Assembly: GCA_021613535.1 (NCBI GenBank)
Contig: CP075496.1
Location: forward strand, 12,648,001-12,712,000
Source: Adineta vaga
Lineage: Eukaryota > Rotifera
Length of the DNA: 64,000 nt
Direction: 5' to 3'
Shown here: positions 37,401-48,006 of the stretch, one piece after another
How the letters are laid out: every line of letters starts with the position of its first letter
Position numbering within the stretch: position 1 is the stretch's first letter
Notes under the pieces: model-generated
What the model was told of the DNA's origin: nothing
The model's database searches: none
Seen by the model: the letters and a program-made list of their open reading frames with translations, nothing else
Position numbers and translations under genes: made by a program

Positions 37401-40400
37401 CCTGAATATAAATTGGAGGAAGAGGTTCTAAAATACAGATAAATTTCGAATGAATTTGTTTTAATTTCTTTAAGGGAAATTTGTACCAAGTAAACTTCCT
37501 CCAACAGGTGCATCCTGATATTGTTGTAGAGTTTCATTGATTACTTTTGATTGAAGATCAACGAGTACATCATTGACAACAGCCTGTGCAACAGATAATC
37601 CTTCAACTTGTGATGTATAACTTGGTATGCCTGATGGAATTTGAGATGGACCTGGCGGTCGTACAGGTCTTTGTTGTTGTTGTTGTGGTTGTGCCATAAA
37701 TGGTGCTCTTATGGGCTGTGGTAATCGCTGTGCCGCAGTGGGACCAAACACAGGAATATACGGTCCTGCATTAACAGTATTAATATTTGTAGCAGTTTGA
37801 GTATTCGATATAGGCTTTGATTGTGCTTGACCTCCAACTTCTAGTTGATGCCTACGAGGTAAAAATGCGTGAATCAATTAACTGGGTCGAGCGAATGAAA
37901 TTGAAAAAAAAGAAAGGCTGTGACAGCCCATCTACACTGACATAGAGAGAGCAAAAAAAGGGACGCCGTCGATTCGTTCGTTCTATGTACGCCTTAACCC
38001 TGAAAATGGTCCATTAGCAATTTTTTTCTCTTTGCCTCATTTTATATTACTCTCCATCACGAGAACATAGTTGTGCCTATCAGAGTAAGACGAAATAAAT
38101 CGATATTGAAGACCCTTCAAGCAATCAGTCGTGTCCATCTTGATGTCGTATGCATTGCGCAAGATATACTCTCATTAGAGAAAGAAAAGAAAGAATCAAT
38201 CAATCAGTCAGACAATTTTCTTCTTGTTGAACATATTACAGAAATTCTTATAAATTTACCTAAATGGTGATAAATTAGGTGTTTGTGCGTCAGGAAAATA
38301 TTTTGACATCTCGGCCGATGAATCAAGGCTCGAAATAGAATGAAAAGAACTGGTTGATTGTACACCATCATATGAGTTGGAACAGAGAGCGTTTGTTGTT
38401 GTTGTTGTTGTTGATGATGTTCTGCTGTGTTAATATTAGACTGTTCTGTTTCATGAACTAGATTATAAAGACAATTTCATATTTATATCTATACTTGATG
38501 CTTTGTTTAAAAGCAGGCAAAAAAATGAATTTTACATAACTTTAATTTATATAGATACACCGTAAAAAACAATTTTTGAAAATTTTAATAAATTAGAGAA
38601 CTGTGTAGTAACATATCATAACTTTTCTTACTCTTCCTCTCCCTCCTCTCAATATTACGTACAAGATGCTGTAGATTGATGTTGTGCATTCTCAGGACCA
38701 CGGTCATGCCCATGATGATGATGATGATGATGACGATGATATTGAAATTCTTCCATATATGCTTTGTTGTTGCCGCTTTTCAATTAAGTATTCTCGTCGT
38801 TTTTACTATTCTTTGATGCAGCCTCTAAAATATGTTCATGAAGAGTGAAGAAAATGAGTGATTGCTCGATGTCGCGTCTCGATATAATATGCGGTAAGGA
38901 TAGATATATCTCATATATGAAAATGAATATGCGTAGCTGTCCGTTACACTTTGATGATTTTGTTATTCATTATCGTCGTGTTGTTACTTCTTATTACTAT
39001 TTATCGCTATTGTTATCATCGCAAATATACGATCAACGAACTAATTGTCGTTTACATAAGCAAACGAATTAAAATGATTCATAGATATTTTTGTTTTTCA
39101 GGCATTGAAACGAGCAAAACAATGTGCTAGTATAGCATTACAAGATGAAAATTTAATTGAAACAAGTCTAGAATTCTATAGTAAAGTTTCTCAACTGTTA
39201 TTAAGATATGTTGGTGTTCGACCAACAGAGTAAGTTCAACATTCCTCTCTCCACTTCTTTCAAAAAACGATCTTTTTATTTATTTAAGTTCGGAGGTAAC
39301 ATTCTCTTCCGAAGTGCCATGGATATGGCGTCTCTTACCAGATTATTACATCGATGATATATGGGACTTTCTTATGTCAGCTGCAATGTAAGTATGATTT
39401 TTGTCACTTACCTGAATACTTATTTTATTTTATGATGTGATGATATAAAAAATGTGCACAAATATGTAGGGTGAATATATGAAGTTCATTCTCAGTCATC
39501 CTTAGAACCATGACCGTCCTTAACAGAAGAATATCATAGATAGATATGTATATGTATCAAAGAGACCGTGACAAACATCTTAGTAATGACACTATCAAAG
39601 ATTTTAATAGACAATAGTCAAAAAGCATGACAGATATCTAACTAATGACACAATTACCGAGCATATCAAACTTTAGTCAAAAATCACTAGAGACTGTAAC
39701 GAAAGAAGTCTATTATTTGAAAAAATTTACTTCTTTTTTCAATGTCAAAAAAAGATTGTTCTTTGTTTCTTTTGATTTCTAAGGATGGTACCACAAACAT
39801 TATCAAAACGTAATATTGATGACATTTTAACATTAATGATATTTATTATTTGTGCACCACGTCACTATGTACAGAATCCTCATATTATAGCTAAAGCAGT
39901 TGAAGTTATACATTGGTTATGTGCAAGAAGTGATCATACATATTTACGACATGCAACTGAATATTTATTCAATCATCGTTTAGCACAAGATTCACTTGTT
40001 CGTGCATTGACGAAACTTTATGCTGGTAAATGAATCGAAAAAAGATTTGCTTTTCGTCAATGACAAGTATGCATTTGATTTCCTTTTCAAAGATGTCGAA
40101 ACAACTGGTGCAGCAACAGAATTTTATGACAAATTCAATATACGTTATCATATAAGTATTATCTTTAAATATGCATGGCAAAAACAATCATTTCGTCATT
40201 CATTTCTAACAACTGCTCGGTTAGATGAAATTAAAAATGAAAGTTTTGTTTAGAAATATTCATCTATTTATTTTTCTAGAGATGAAAAAGAATTTATTCG
40301 ATTTTTAAATATGGCAATAAATGATGTAACATATTTACTCGATGAAAGTCTTCAATTACTAAAAAAAATTCATGATATTGAAACAGATATTGATAATAAA

Positions 40401-41651
40401 GAAGAATGGGAAGCAACATCAATGGTACGTTTTCATAGTTCTGTTTTTTAATAAAAGCGATTGATTTCATCTGTACAGATTTCGACATGCTAGAAATAGT
40501 TAAGTTGTAATTAGAGTTTAACAATACTTTTGTCACGCCTAAATTAATTCACTGTGACTATCGAACTATCAATCAAAAGAAGTTTATTTTCGTATCTTGT
40601 AATGATATCGATGTTTTTCTTTTTTCTCATAGGAAATACGTATGAACAAAACTCAACAATTAAGTCAATATGAATCGCAATGTTGTACTTATTTACCACT
40701 TGGAATGGAAACATTACATATGTTGGAATATCTAAGTGCAAATGAACCAGGTCCATTTTGTTCACCGGTAAATAAAAACAAAGCACAATGAAATTATGGA
40801 AGATTTTCAATTTTTAGGAATTAGTCGATCGTTTAGCTGCTGTACTCGATATTAATTTAAATGAATTATGCGGTCCAAATTGTCGTCAATTAAAAGTAAA
40901 AGAGCCGAGTAAATGTTGTTTTGATCCAAAACGACTATTAGAAAAAATTGTTGAACTTTATTGTAATTTGGTATGAAGATTGAATGATAATGAAAAACAA
41001 ATAACATTTTCTTTGATTCTTTTTTTTTACAATTCAATAGGCACGTGATGAACGTTTCGCTGAAGCAATTACACGTGATGAAGTATGAAATAAAATTTGA
41101 ATTTTTCTTTGTTATTATTATTTTTTTTTCTTCCTGCTTTCTTAAAGCGTTCATATCGACCGACATTATTTCAAACAGCTATCGAACGTATTCAAAATCG
41201 TCAAATAACTACATCATCTCGGTTGGAAATACTTTTTAATTTGAGTCAACAAGCTTATCGTATTGCGGAAGAAAAATTGAAAGAAGAAATGGATCTATCC
41301 GATGCACCGGATGAATTTCGTGGTAAAAATAATCTTTTGTTTCTTTTCTTTTCTTAAGAATCTCTTTTTTTTTCTTGCTATAGATCCATTAATGTGTACA
41401 GTTATGACTGATCCAGTGATTCTACCAAGTGGAGTTACAATGGATCGATCAGTTATTACAAAACATTTACTCAATTCAAATACAGATCCATTTAATCGTC
41501 TTCCATTGACTGCTGATCAACTTGAACCTGGTAAAAAGATATTATATGTATGTGAACATATCGAGATTAATTTCTGTTTCTCATTTCAGCTGTCGAACTC
41601 AAAGAACAAATTGATAATTGGATACGCGATAAAAAAAATCGAACAGTTTAA
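28461..41651 (+). CDS. UBE4B: Ubiquitin conjugation factor E4 B (U-box E3/E4 ligase)
   Basis: UBE4B extends ubiquitin chains and acts as a U-box E3. The N-terminus includes [14 protein letters not shown], the conserved UBE4B start motif, followed by a Ser-rich region. The core domain runs through two exon blocks, 28461-31501 and 39102-41651. Matches include [40 protein letters not shown] and [11 protein letters not shown]. The C-terminal U-box (about 41290-41651) reads [20 protein letters not shown], then [17 protein letters not shown] and [10 protein letters not shown]. The two blocks join in phase 0 across an intron at 31502-39101 (7,600 bp), giving LERLKSELK then [10 protein letters not shown], which is collinear with the family. 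That intron holds the opposite-strand gene at 31596-38756. All other introns are about 50-400 bp. The stop is at 41649-41651. Confidence 0.94.
31596..38756 (-). CDS. Giant Gln/Tyr-rich tandem-repeat protein nested in UBE4B intron
   Basis: I recognise no family. Exons on the minus strand are 31596-31690, 31743-31883, 31949-35967, 36026-36537, 36933-36972, 37033-37257, 37323-37427, 37487-37851 and about 38260-38440, with a possible first exon 38664-38756 (start MEEFQYHRH, then a His run). Phases agree across all junctions from 38260 downward. The predicted protein is about 1,900 residues. Seen are a [18 protein letters not shown] segment, polyQ blocks, an Arg-rich stretch, about five tandem YDYQ repeats (about 33930-35400), a long polyQ (32648-32707), a Cys cluster ([12 protein letters not shown]) and a less biased C-terminus ([20 protein letters not shown]) ending LTPLVPVN. 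No signal peptide or membrane segment is evident. Within 31949-35967 the frame breaks near 35702-35791. The start is uncertain: [16 protein letters not shown] at about 38310 is an alternative. Confidence 0.72.
32648..32707 (-). repeat. Polyglutamine-coding CAG/CAA tract
   Basis: A run of TGT/TGC triplets (CAA/CAG on the coding strand) encodes about 19-20 consecutive glutamines in the nested Gln-rich gene. CAA interruptions are frequent, with CAG clustered at one end. Confidence 0.85.
33926..35400 (-). repeat. About five tandem protein-coding repeats of 80-115 codons
   Basis: Reading the minus strand, units open with [40 protein letters not shown] and [10 protein letters not shown]. Most share a middle [10 protein letters not shown](T)DYYQQ and an end ASVPTSQ(A/I)Q...GTFDY. 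Units differ at many positions, so the duplications are not recent. A partial unit precedes them at about 35430-35600. Confidence 0.82.
37060..37230 (-). repeat. Second polyglutamine-coding region
   Basis: Exon 37033-37257 of the nested gene consists mainly of Gln runs broken by FQ and HQ ([24 protein letters not shown]). The repeating unit is QnF, spaced about 8-14 residues. Confidence 0.8.
38757..39101. other. Remainder of UBE4B intron upstream of nested gene
   Basis: These 345 bp lie between the putative first exon of the nested gene (-) and the UBE4B acceptor TTGTTTTTCAG at 39101. The nested gene's promoter should lie here. No motif can be identified by eye. Confidence 0.4.
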
Positions 41652-41858
41652 AACGTTAACAAAGTTCTTCTCTCTTTTTTTTTCTTCATTTCTTTTATTT
41701 GTTTGTGTTCTTTTTCTGTTCGTTAATGGATTTCCAATGATCTTTCATTTTTATTTATTCAAAATATCTTGTCATAACTCAAGCAAAGCAAAAGAAAAGA
41801 CAAACCAAGTCATTAGTCTCTATTAAGACATGTTTATCCTCTTGAAATTTATTCTAGA

Positions 41859-42784
41859 ATGGATATGGAAGATGGAATTCCACGACGACAACCTCTTTTA
41901 CGTACTCAATCAGCTCAACAAGTACATAAATTAGTGAAAAAATCATCGTCATCCTCAGGAAAACAAAATCCATCGATTTCGAACTATCTTGCCAGTCGAT
42001 CATGTGATGATTTGAATATCAATCATCAAAATAAAGGTTTAGTTGATCTAACAGTACCTGCATGTAATTCAACAATGAAAATACTTGATCAAATGGAGAA
42101 TTTAAAATTTGAACAATTTCAACCTGTTTTAACAACAACCCATATGGAACAGATCAATGAACAAGTAAGCAAAAGCTTTTTTTTTAGAAATGAATTCGTT
42201 TCTTTTTTTCAAATTGTATATTTAGGCATATAAAAAATTAAATTATTCTAATGAACGAATTTATAGAGGTTTAATTGATCTTGAACCGAATGCAGAAGAA
42301 CTTATTGTAGCAGCTGAACAACAAGAAATACAAAAACGAAAACAAGCAGCAAAATTTCTCGTAAGTTATGAGATAAAAATAGATGCGAAACTTGTCCATG
42401 GTCTTAATTGACAATATTAATGTACCTAATTTTACAGTTATTAAATCAGTCATTTTCTTTTAATAGAAGTGTTAGAAATGTCCTCAGATTATTTCTCTCA
42501 TTTGTGTTTTTCATATATCGAGTATCCAACTGTGTAATTATTGATCGATATCAATTAGATCGAACGAAGAATGTTTGAACTTTTTTCTTTAGGAAGAATA
42601 TCAAGTCTTACAAAAGAAACGTGTTAAACCTGATATAATGGAATTATTTGATGAATCAACTATGATTAAACAAACAACACGTATTAATTTAAAACCATTG
42701 AAAGCCATGAAAATGAAAGCTAAACAAGCAACAAATTTTTCAATTAATAGTTTAAATCAAGCACAAATATCATGGAAAATTTGA
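41859..42784 (+). CDS. Orphan small basic protein downstream of UBE4B
   Basis: I do not recognise this gene. It encodes about 225 residues in three exons: MDMEDGIPRRQPLLRTQSAQ to about 42160, AYKKLNYSNERIYRGLIDLE to 42360, and EEYQVLQKKRVKPDIMELFD to the stop at 42782-42784. The N-terminal half is Ser-rich and probably disordered. The middle is an amphipathic helix with many Glu, Gln and Lys (AAEQQEIQKRKQAAKFLEEY). The C-terminus is Lys-rich and ends AQISWKI. The reading frame is consistent across both introns, which supports a real gene. It begins 208 bp after the UBE4B stop on the same strand, and TTATTCTAG directly precedes AATG, so cis-splicing of a 5' UTR or trans-splicing is likely. RABL3 follows after 155 bp. 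Confidence 0.72.
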
Positions 42785-42938
42785 TTGAGTTTTGTATCTC
42801 TTTTTTCTTCTCATTTTGTGTGTGTGTGTGTGTAACGAAATGTTGTTTGTTTGTTTTTGTAATGAGTATCTTTAAGAATGAATGAATGAATGAAAAATCC
42901 TTTCTGATATAAATATAATACTTCAGATAAGATCTTTC

Positions 42939-44313
42939 ATGGGAACGAATGATGATATACCAACACTGATTGTAAGTGTTCATGATCTGTTTACTTTCAT
43001 TTTTTTCAAATAAACATTTCAATATATCTCTAGGTTCTTGTCTTGGGTGATTCTAGTAAGATTGATCTTCATTGATATATCTTGATTTTGATTGATTTCC
43101 AACTAATAGGTGTAGGCAAGACATCATTTGTGCACATGGTTTGCCATGATCAACCATTATCAACACCACCACCTGTCACTGTGGGTTGTCATATTGAAAT
43201 CAAGGTTCGATATTTGTGATGCGTATTAATATATATATAATTTTCAAATAACTGGTTCAATAGTCAAGATTGAATATTGACCTTTTTTTTCTTGCTTTAA
43301 TATGACTTATTAATCTGATGAAAGACCTTGTTGATTATTGATTGATAGTCTTCATACGATTTCTAATTGAATTTGACATTGATGTTTAATAATTTCTAAC
43401 TATGAACAAATCGAAGGCAAAATATGACTCTTGGTTTCTTTTGTGTTTAGTTATATGAACGACGAGATCGACATCAGAATCCTAATCTGTATTTTATCGA
43501 ATTTCGAGATGTTGGTGGAAGTGTTCAACATAAAAATAGTCGGTCATCGATGTTTTACGATGAATTCAATGGTATTAGAAAAGAACACACAGAAGAAAAC
43601 AAAAATCAGTTTTTGGCTTTTTCATTTAGGAATTATTCTTGTTTCGGATTTAACTAGTCGTCAATCGTATGATAATCTCAAGGAATGGCTTTATGAAGTT
43701 ATTCAATATCGATCTCAACAGAAACTGTAAGAAAATTTTCAAAGAAAAAAAAACAATGATGATAAATCTTTGATTTTTAGTCCAAAAGAATTCACACCTG
43801 AAGTTCTACAAAATTTCGATGTACCAATTCTGTTAATTCATACGAAATTTGATGAATCTAATGGAACATCTATACTGAATAATAGTAAATCAACACATTC
43901 TGATTTATCATCAGCAAATAGTTTATTACCAAATTATAATCGAAAATCTTCGTTAGCTAATCTATTCAACTGTGATGAAATCTTTGTTGTAAGAGAATAT
44001 TCTTTTCTCGAGAAAAATGAAATTTATTAGATATTTCTTTCATATAGAATTGTTATTCGAATAAACGCTTTTCAGTTGATACACATAATGTTGCTAAATT
44101 AAATTCATTTTTCGAAAAGGTACACTTTTAAGGCGTTTCTTTTCCAGCAACCAATTTCTCTTTTATTTATTATTTAGATGATTAAAAAAGTATCAGTCGA
44201 ACAAATTGAACTAGTAAGATTTGAATTTGGTATTCATTGATTCATTTATCTATCTTTCTTTCTAGAATCCACAATTCAATTGGTTAACTTCAGAAGATCA
44301 TTATATTCATTAA
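42939..44313 (+). CDS. RABL3: Rab-like GTPase 3
   Basis: RABL3 is an atypical small GTPase without a C-terminal prenylation motif, linked to KRAS prenylation and lymphoid development in vertebrates. The G1 loop is GDSSVGKTS, split by an intron inside the first Ser codon of SS. The G3 region reads EFRDVGGSV, with the RABL3-type DVGG in place of DTAG. HTKFDES stands in for the NKxD motif (RABL3 has GTKLDQ), and NGIILVSDLTSRQSYDNLKEW is also typical. No CAAX or CC terminus exists; the protein ends SEDHYIH. About eight exons are present. The insert rich in Ser/Asn (SKSTHSDLSSANSLL) before G5 is a loop extension. The start ATG at 42939 follows an acceptor-like ACTTCAG by 13 bases. Confidence 0.9.
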
Positions 44314-44633
44314 CTGTTGTAATCATTCTTTGTTTGTTTTTCTCTTGAAATTATCAGTAATATAACAAAGAACAAATCTAAACATGTACTTGAATAATTC
44401 GATGGAATCAATAAATAACTATCGATTTTTTGTTAGAATATTGTTTTCAAATAATAGACTTATTCACTTTCAATCTATAAGTTAAAACGAAACGATGATA
44501 TTTGCGAAACAAAATAACGAAATTTCTACGATAAGGGTTTTTTTTCTTGTTTGTAAACATGTGTTAAAAAGAAATAAAAAATCACATAATTCAATCAGTC
44601 TTTTTATTTTGTCTTTGTTGCCATAGAATTTTC
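44314..44633. other. Convergent 3' region, RABL3 / NMT
   Basis: These 320 bp hold the 3' UTRs of two convergent genes. AATAAA-type sequences occur on both strands. No gene is seen. Confidence 0.5.
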
Positions 44634-46628
44634 CTATTGAAGCAATAATGCAACCTAAAAGAACCAGAAGGTAAAATAGTCTTTTTGTTTTTTCATTCAA
44701 ACCTTTTCAGGATTCATTTGTGGACATTTCCAGTTGTAAATATAATATTGAAGATTTCCGTCACCAACACCAAATTTCAATTTTTCTAAAAAGTCTTTAT
44801 TATCCATTAAATCAAGTGCATTGAACACATCAAAATCATTCTTAATAAATAGAATATCAATTCTAGATTTAGTCAATATATATCAATCGTCTTTTGACTT
44901 ACCTTAAGTGCTTGAACAAGACAATCGTTGACAAGATCACAAAGTGGTGTACGACTTGCTGCATGATAATACATATAACATGCATTTAACGTTTTATATT
45001 GCGGATGATTCATAATGGTTGATGATAAATGATAATACGAAATAAAATCAGTGATTTCACCATCTTCTTGCTGAAAAACAAACGGAAAATGTTTGTTGAA
45101 GAAAAGATAATCTTTTCGTTTAACATACTTCAACAACAAATGAACTAACAATATTTGGTCGATTTTGACAAAGATATTCGAATTCTTCTTGCGTAAAAAC
45201 AGGTGATAAGTCGAATTTTTTTAAATACTAAACAAATAAATCATCAGAGAACCAATAAAATATTGATATTTACTTGACTAAGTAAAGCAAATGCTCGTGG
45301 GACATCAGTATCACGCATTTCTCGAAAACCTTTGATTTGTGTTGTCTATAAATTCATCATAAATAAAAATATAATTCTTCTATTACGAAAAAAAAACAAA
45401 CAAATTACATCCGGTAGTCGATATAACTTTTGCATTCTTTGTACTGTCATATTTCTGCCTAGATGAGAAAATTTCACTGCCAATAATTTTTTGACATTTA
45501 ATGAACGATGCCAATATCTATGAAAAGAAGAAGTTCATTAGGAAATCGTTTCTGATTAAGAATGGAATTAGAATACACACCTACATTTGCTGACAATACC
45601 AGGTAGAACAACACCAGCTGTATAGACAGCTTGAAAGATTCCTTCCAAATTCACACGACGAGTGATTTCTTTGATTAGAACAGGTGCCATACGTTTTAAA
45701 CGTAATTTTTTATGAACACATAAAAAGTTAATTTCAACCATAGGAACTTCTCTATTCAATACAATGAAGACAAATTAATCAACACATCAAATTCTCTTCT
45801 TACTTTTCATAAACTTTCATTCTAATAGGAACAGCACTTATAAATCCAACCATTTTACGACTTTTTGTTACCCGTACGGCTGCATGCCATTTTCGAATCC
45901 ATCCTGGTGCACATAAAGCCCTACAATACAAATTGAATATATATTAATTATCTTCGTTTTGCTGTTATTGATAATATTACCAACGTAAAAATGGCATTGA
46001 ATAATCGAAACGAAACATATTATCATCATCTTCGACATAATTCTCATTTAAAAGAACATACAATTCTTTCAACTAAAAAAGCAAGGGTGTTAGCTAACAA
46101 TCGATTGTCTTCTTTATCTTACTTGTTCTTCATCGAGCACATCAATGTCATCCCATGAAAATCCATCAGGTAATTTATATGGATCTTGTTTCAATTCTTC
46201 GAGCGGTTTATTTTCTTCCACAGGTCCATTATTTTCCGATGCTATCTTCGTACCAATCGTTGGTACTGGTTGTGTATGCCAAAATTTCCATTCTTGTCTT
46301 GAAGCAGCTTCTTCATCCGATTTCGGTGCACTTCGATTACTAGCCGCCGCCGAAGCTTGTTCAGCTAAAGCGATTTTCTTCAACATTTCTTGCACCGATT
46401 CCATTGAAGGAACCTATTTCGAACAGAAAAGAAAATAGACAACAACTAAACTTGTTTTCCTACAGTATTTTGATCGGTAGTTGTTGAACTATTGCCATCG
46501 GTGGTATCAGCTGTTGCTGTCTCGACTTTATTTTTGGATTTTTTACTTGTTGATTTGGCTGTTGTTGAACTAGCTGTTGTTTCTGTTTGATTGACCTCTT
46601 TTGGTGTAGCTTGATCTTGATCGGCCAT
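44634..46628 (-). CDS. NMT: Glycylpeptide N-tetradecanoyltransferase (N-myristoyltransferase)
   Basis: NMT transfers myristate from myristoyl-CoA to N-terminal glycines. The N-terminal 50 residues are Thr/Ser/Lys-rich, as in animal NMTs. The body includes [74 protein letters not shown], the CoA-binding block, and [10 protein letters not shown]. The C-terminal region [14 protein letters not shown] and [16 protein letters not shown] is conserved. A naive reading ends at EKV and stop (44697), but GAAAAG|GTTTGA is a splice donor. A 48-bp intron (44655-44702, ending TTCTTTTAG) leads to a 21-nt exon coding VALLLQ and a stop. This restores the conserved C-terminus, whose terminal carboxylate is catalytic in NMTs. 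About nine exons are seen, and an acceptor-like CTTTCAG lies 19 nt before the ATG. Confidence 0.95.
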
Positions 46629-47016
46629 AATTGTTTTTCTCTATTGATCTGAAAGAAAACGGGAATGATAGTAAATGAGTGAGTGAGCTGAATAGTAACG
46701 GAAGACCTTCGATAACGAATACGAACAAAGATTTATATGACTAATCAATAAAGCAAAAAGTAAGGAAGAAAATTGATATTATTCATGGAAAGACTTCTAA
46801 TAAAATAAGAATTTTATTCCTTAGAGATAGTATATGTGTCTAGAGGACGCTCTATTGCTCTTTCAAAGAGGTTTTATTTGAAAGGAATTTGATTCGTTAA
46901 GAACTAACGAATGAAGAAGAAGAGAAATTTTGATCTTTCACAAGATCTGATCTGAACTGAAAATCTCTTTCAAATTAACAAGAAGCAAAGAACGAGAGAG
47001 AGAGAGAGATTAAAGG
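46629..47016. promoter_or_regulatory. Divergent promoter region, NMT / SNRPD1
   Basis: These 388 bp separate two divergent housekeeping genes. A GA run (AGAGAGAGAGAG) ends about 10 bp before the SNRPD1 start. No TATA box is clear. Confidence 0.5.
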
Positions 47017-47563
47017 ATGAAACTTGTTCGATTTCTAATGAAATTAACACATGAAACTGTAACAATAACACTTAAGAATGGTTCAGATGTTAGTGGAACA
47101 GTAACTAGTGTCGATATGTCAATGAATGTACATTTAAAAACAGCTAAATTAACATTAAAAAATGGAGAAAAGATCCCATTGGATTATATCACTATTCGAG
47201 GTTGATTTTGATCTTCTTTTCTTTTAGTAAATTAGATCAAGACATTTATATTTCTTTTTCTATAGGTAACAATATTCGATATGTTATTTTGCCAGATAGT
47301 CTTCCACTAGATACATTACTGGTAGATGATGCACTGAAAGTAAAATTGAAACGTGAACGAACTGGTTTGTATTATTGATTTTAATCATTACGTTAAAACT
47401 ATTCTTTGATTTATTTGTTTAGGTCAAGTTGGATTGGGTAGTAGAGGTATAGAATATTGTTTTCTCACAAATGAGTTCTTTTTCATGTATTTTAGGACGA
47501 GGAAGAGGTCGTGGTCGTGGCCGAGGTCGAAGTAATTTTACTGGCAAAGATCGTGGCCGTTAA
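47017..47563 (+). CDS. SNRPD1: Small nuclear ribonucleoprotein SmD1
   Basis: SmD1 is a core Sm-ring protein of spliceosomal snRNPs. The Sm1 motif is in [20 protein letters not shown] and the Sm2 motif in [16 protein letters not shown]. The next segment [15 protein letters not shown] is diagnostic for D1. The C-terminal tail is Gly-Arg repeats ([13 protein letters not shown]), the usual target of symmetric arginine methylation, followed by a non-GR end [10 protein letters not shown]. Length (about 124 residues) fits the family. Four exons with short introns are seen, one of them a tiny exon (about 47424-47446) coding QVGLGSR. An AATAAA follows at 47624. Confidence 0.97.
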
Positions 47564-48006
47564 ATTCTCTGAAATGATAATCAAATTAATAATAATAATG
47601 CCTATTTTTACTTTGTTTTGTTAAATAAAACTAAACTCGATTGTTTCTTGTTGTATCCTTTTCTACAATTGGTTCGATGATAAGTTGATCTTATTGTCTC
47701 TGTTGTAATATATATATATCGTGATATATAATTAAATGAAGAGAAGAGTACATAGGTCATCAGAGAAAGAGAAAGAGAAAATAATGTTTTGTTCAAAGAA
47801 GGATAAGCAAAAAACGGATTCACATGAGTGAGCATAGCGAAAATAATAGTTAGGTATTGTGATCAGCCATCCCTTCTTCTATGAAAACGAATATGATTGA
47901 GACGAAAGGACAAATCTATTTTGTTGGTAATATTCTTCCTATCTAAAACACATTTTATATGAAAACAGTGATTATTTTATTCGATATATTTTTATTTATC
48001 ATAAAA
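47564..48006. other. Convergent 3' region, SNRPD1 / EF-hand gene
   Basis: These 443 bp include AATAAA at 47624-47629, 61 bp after the SNRPD1 stop, and a TA run at about 47711-47720. No gene is seen. Confidence 0.55.
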
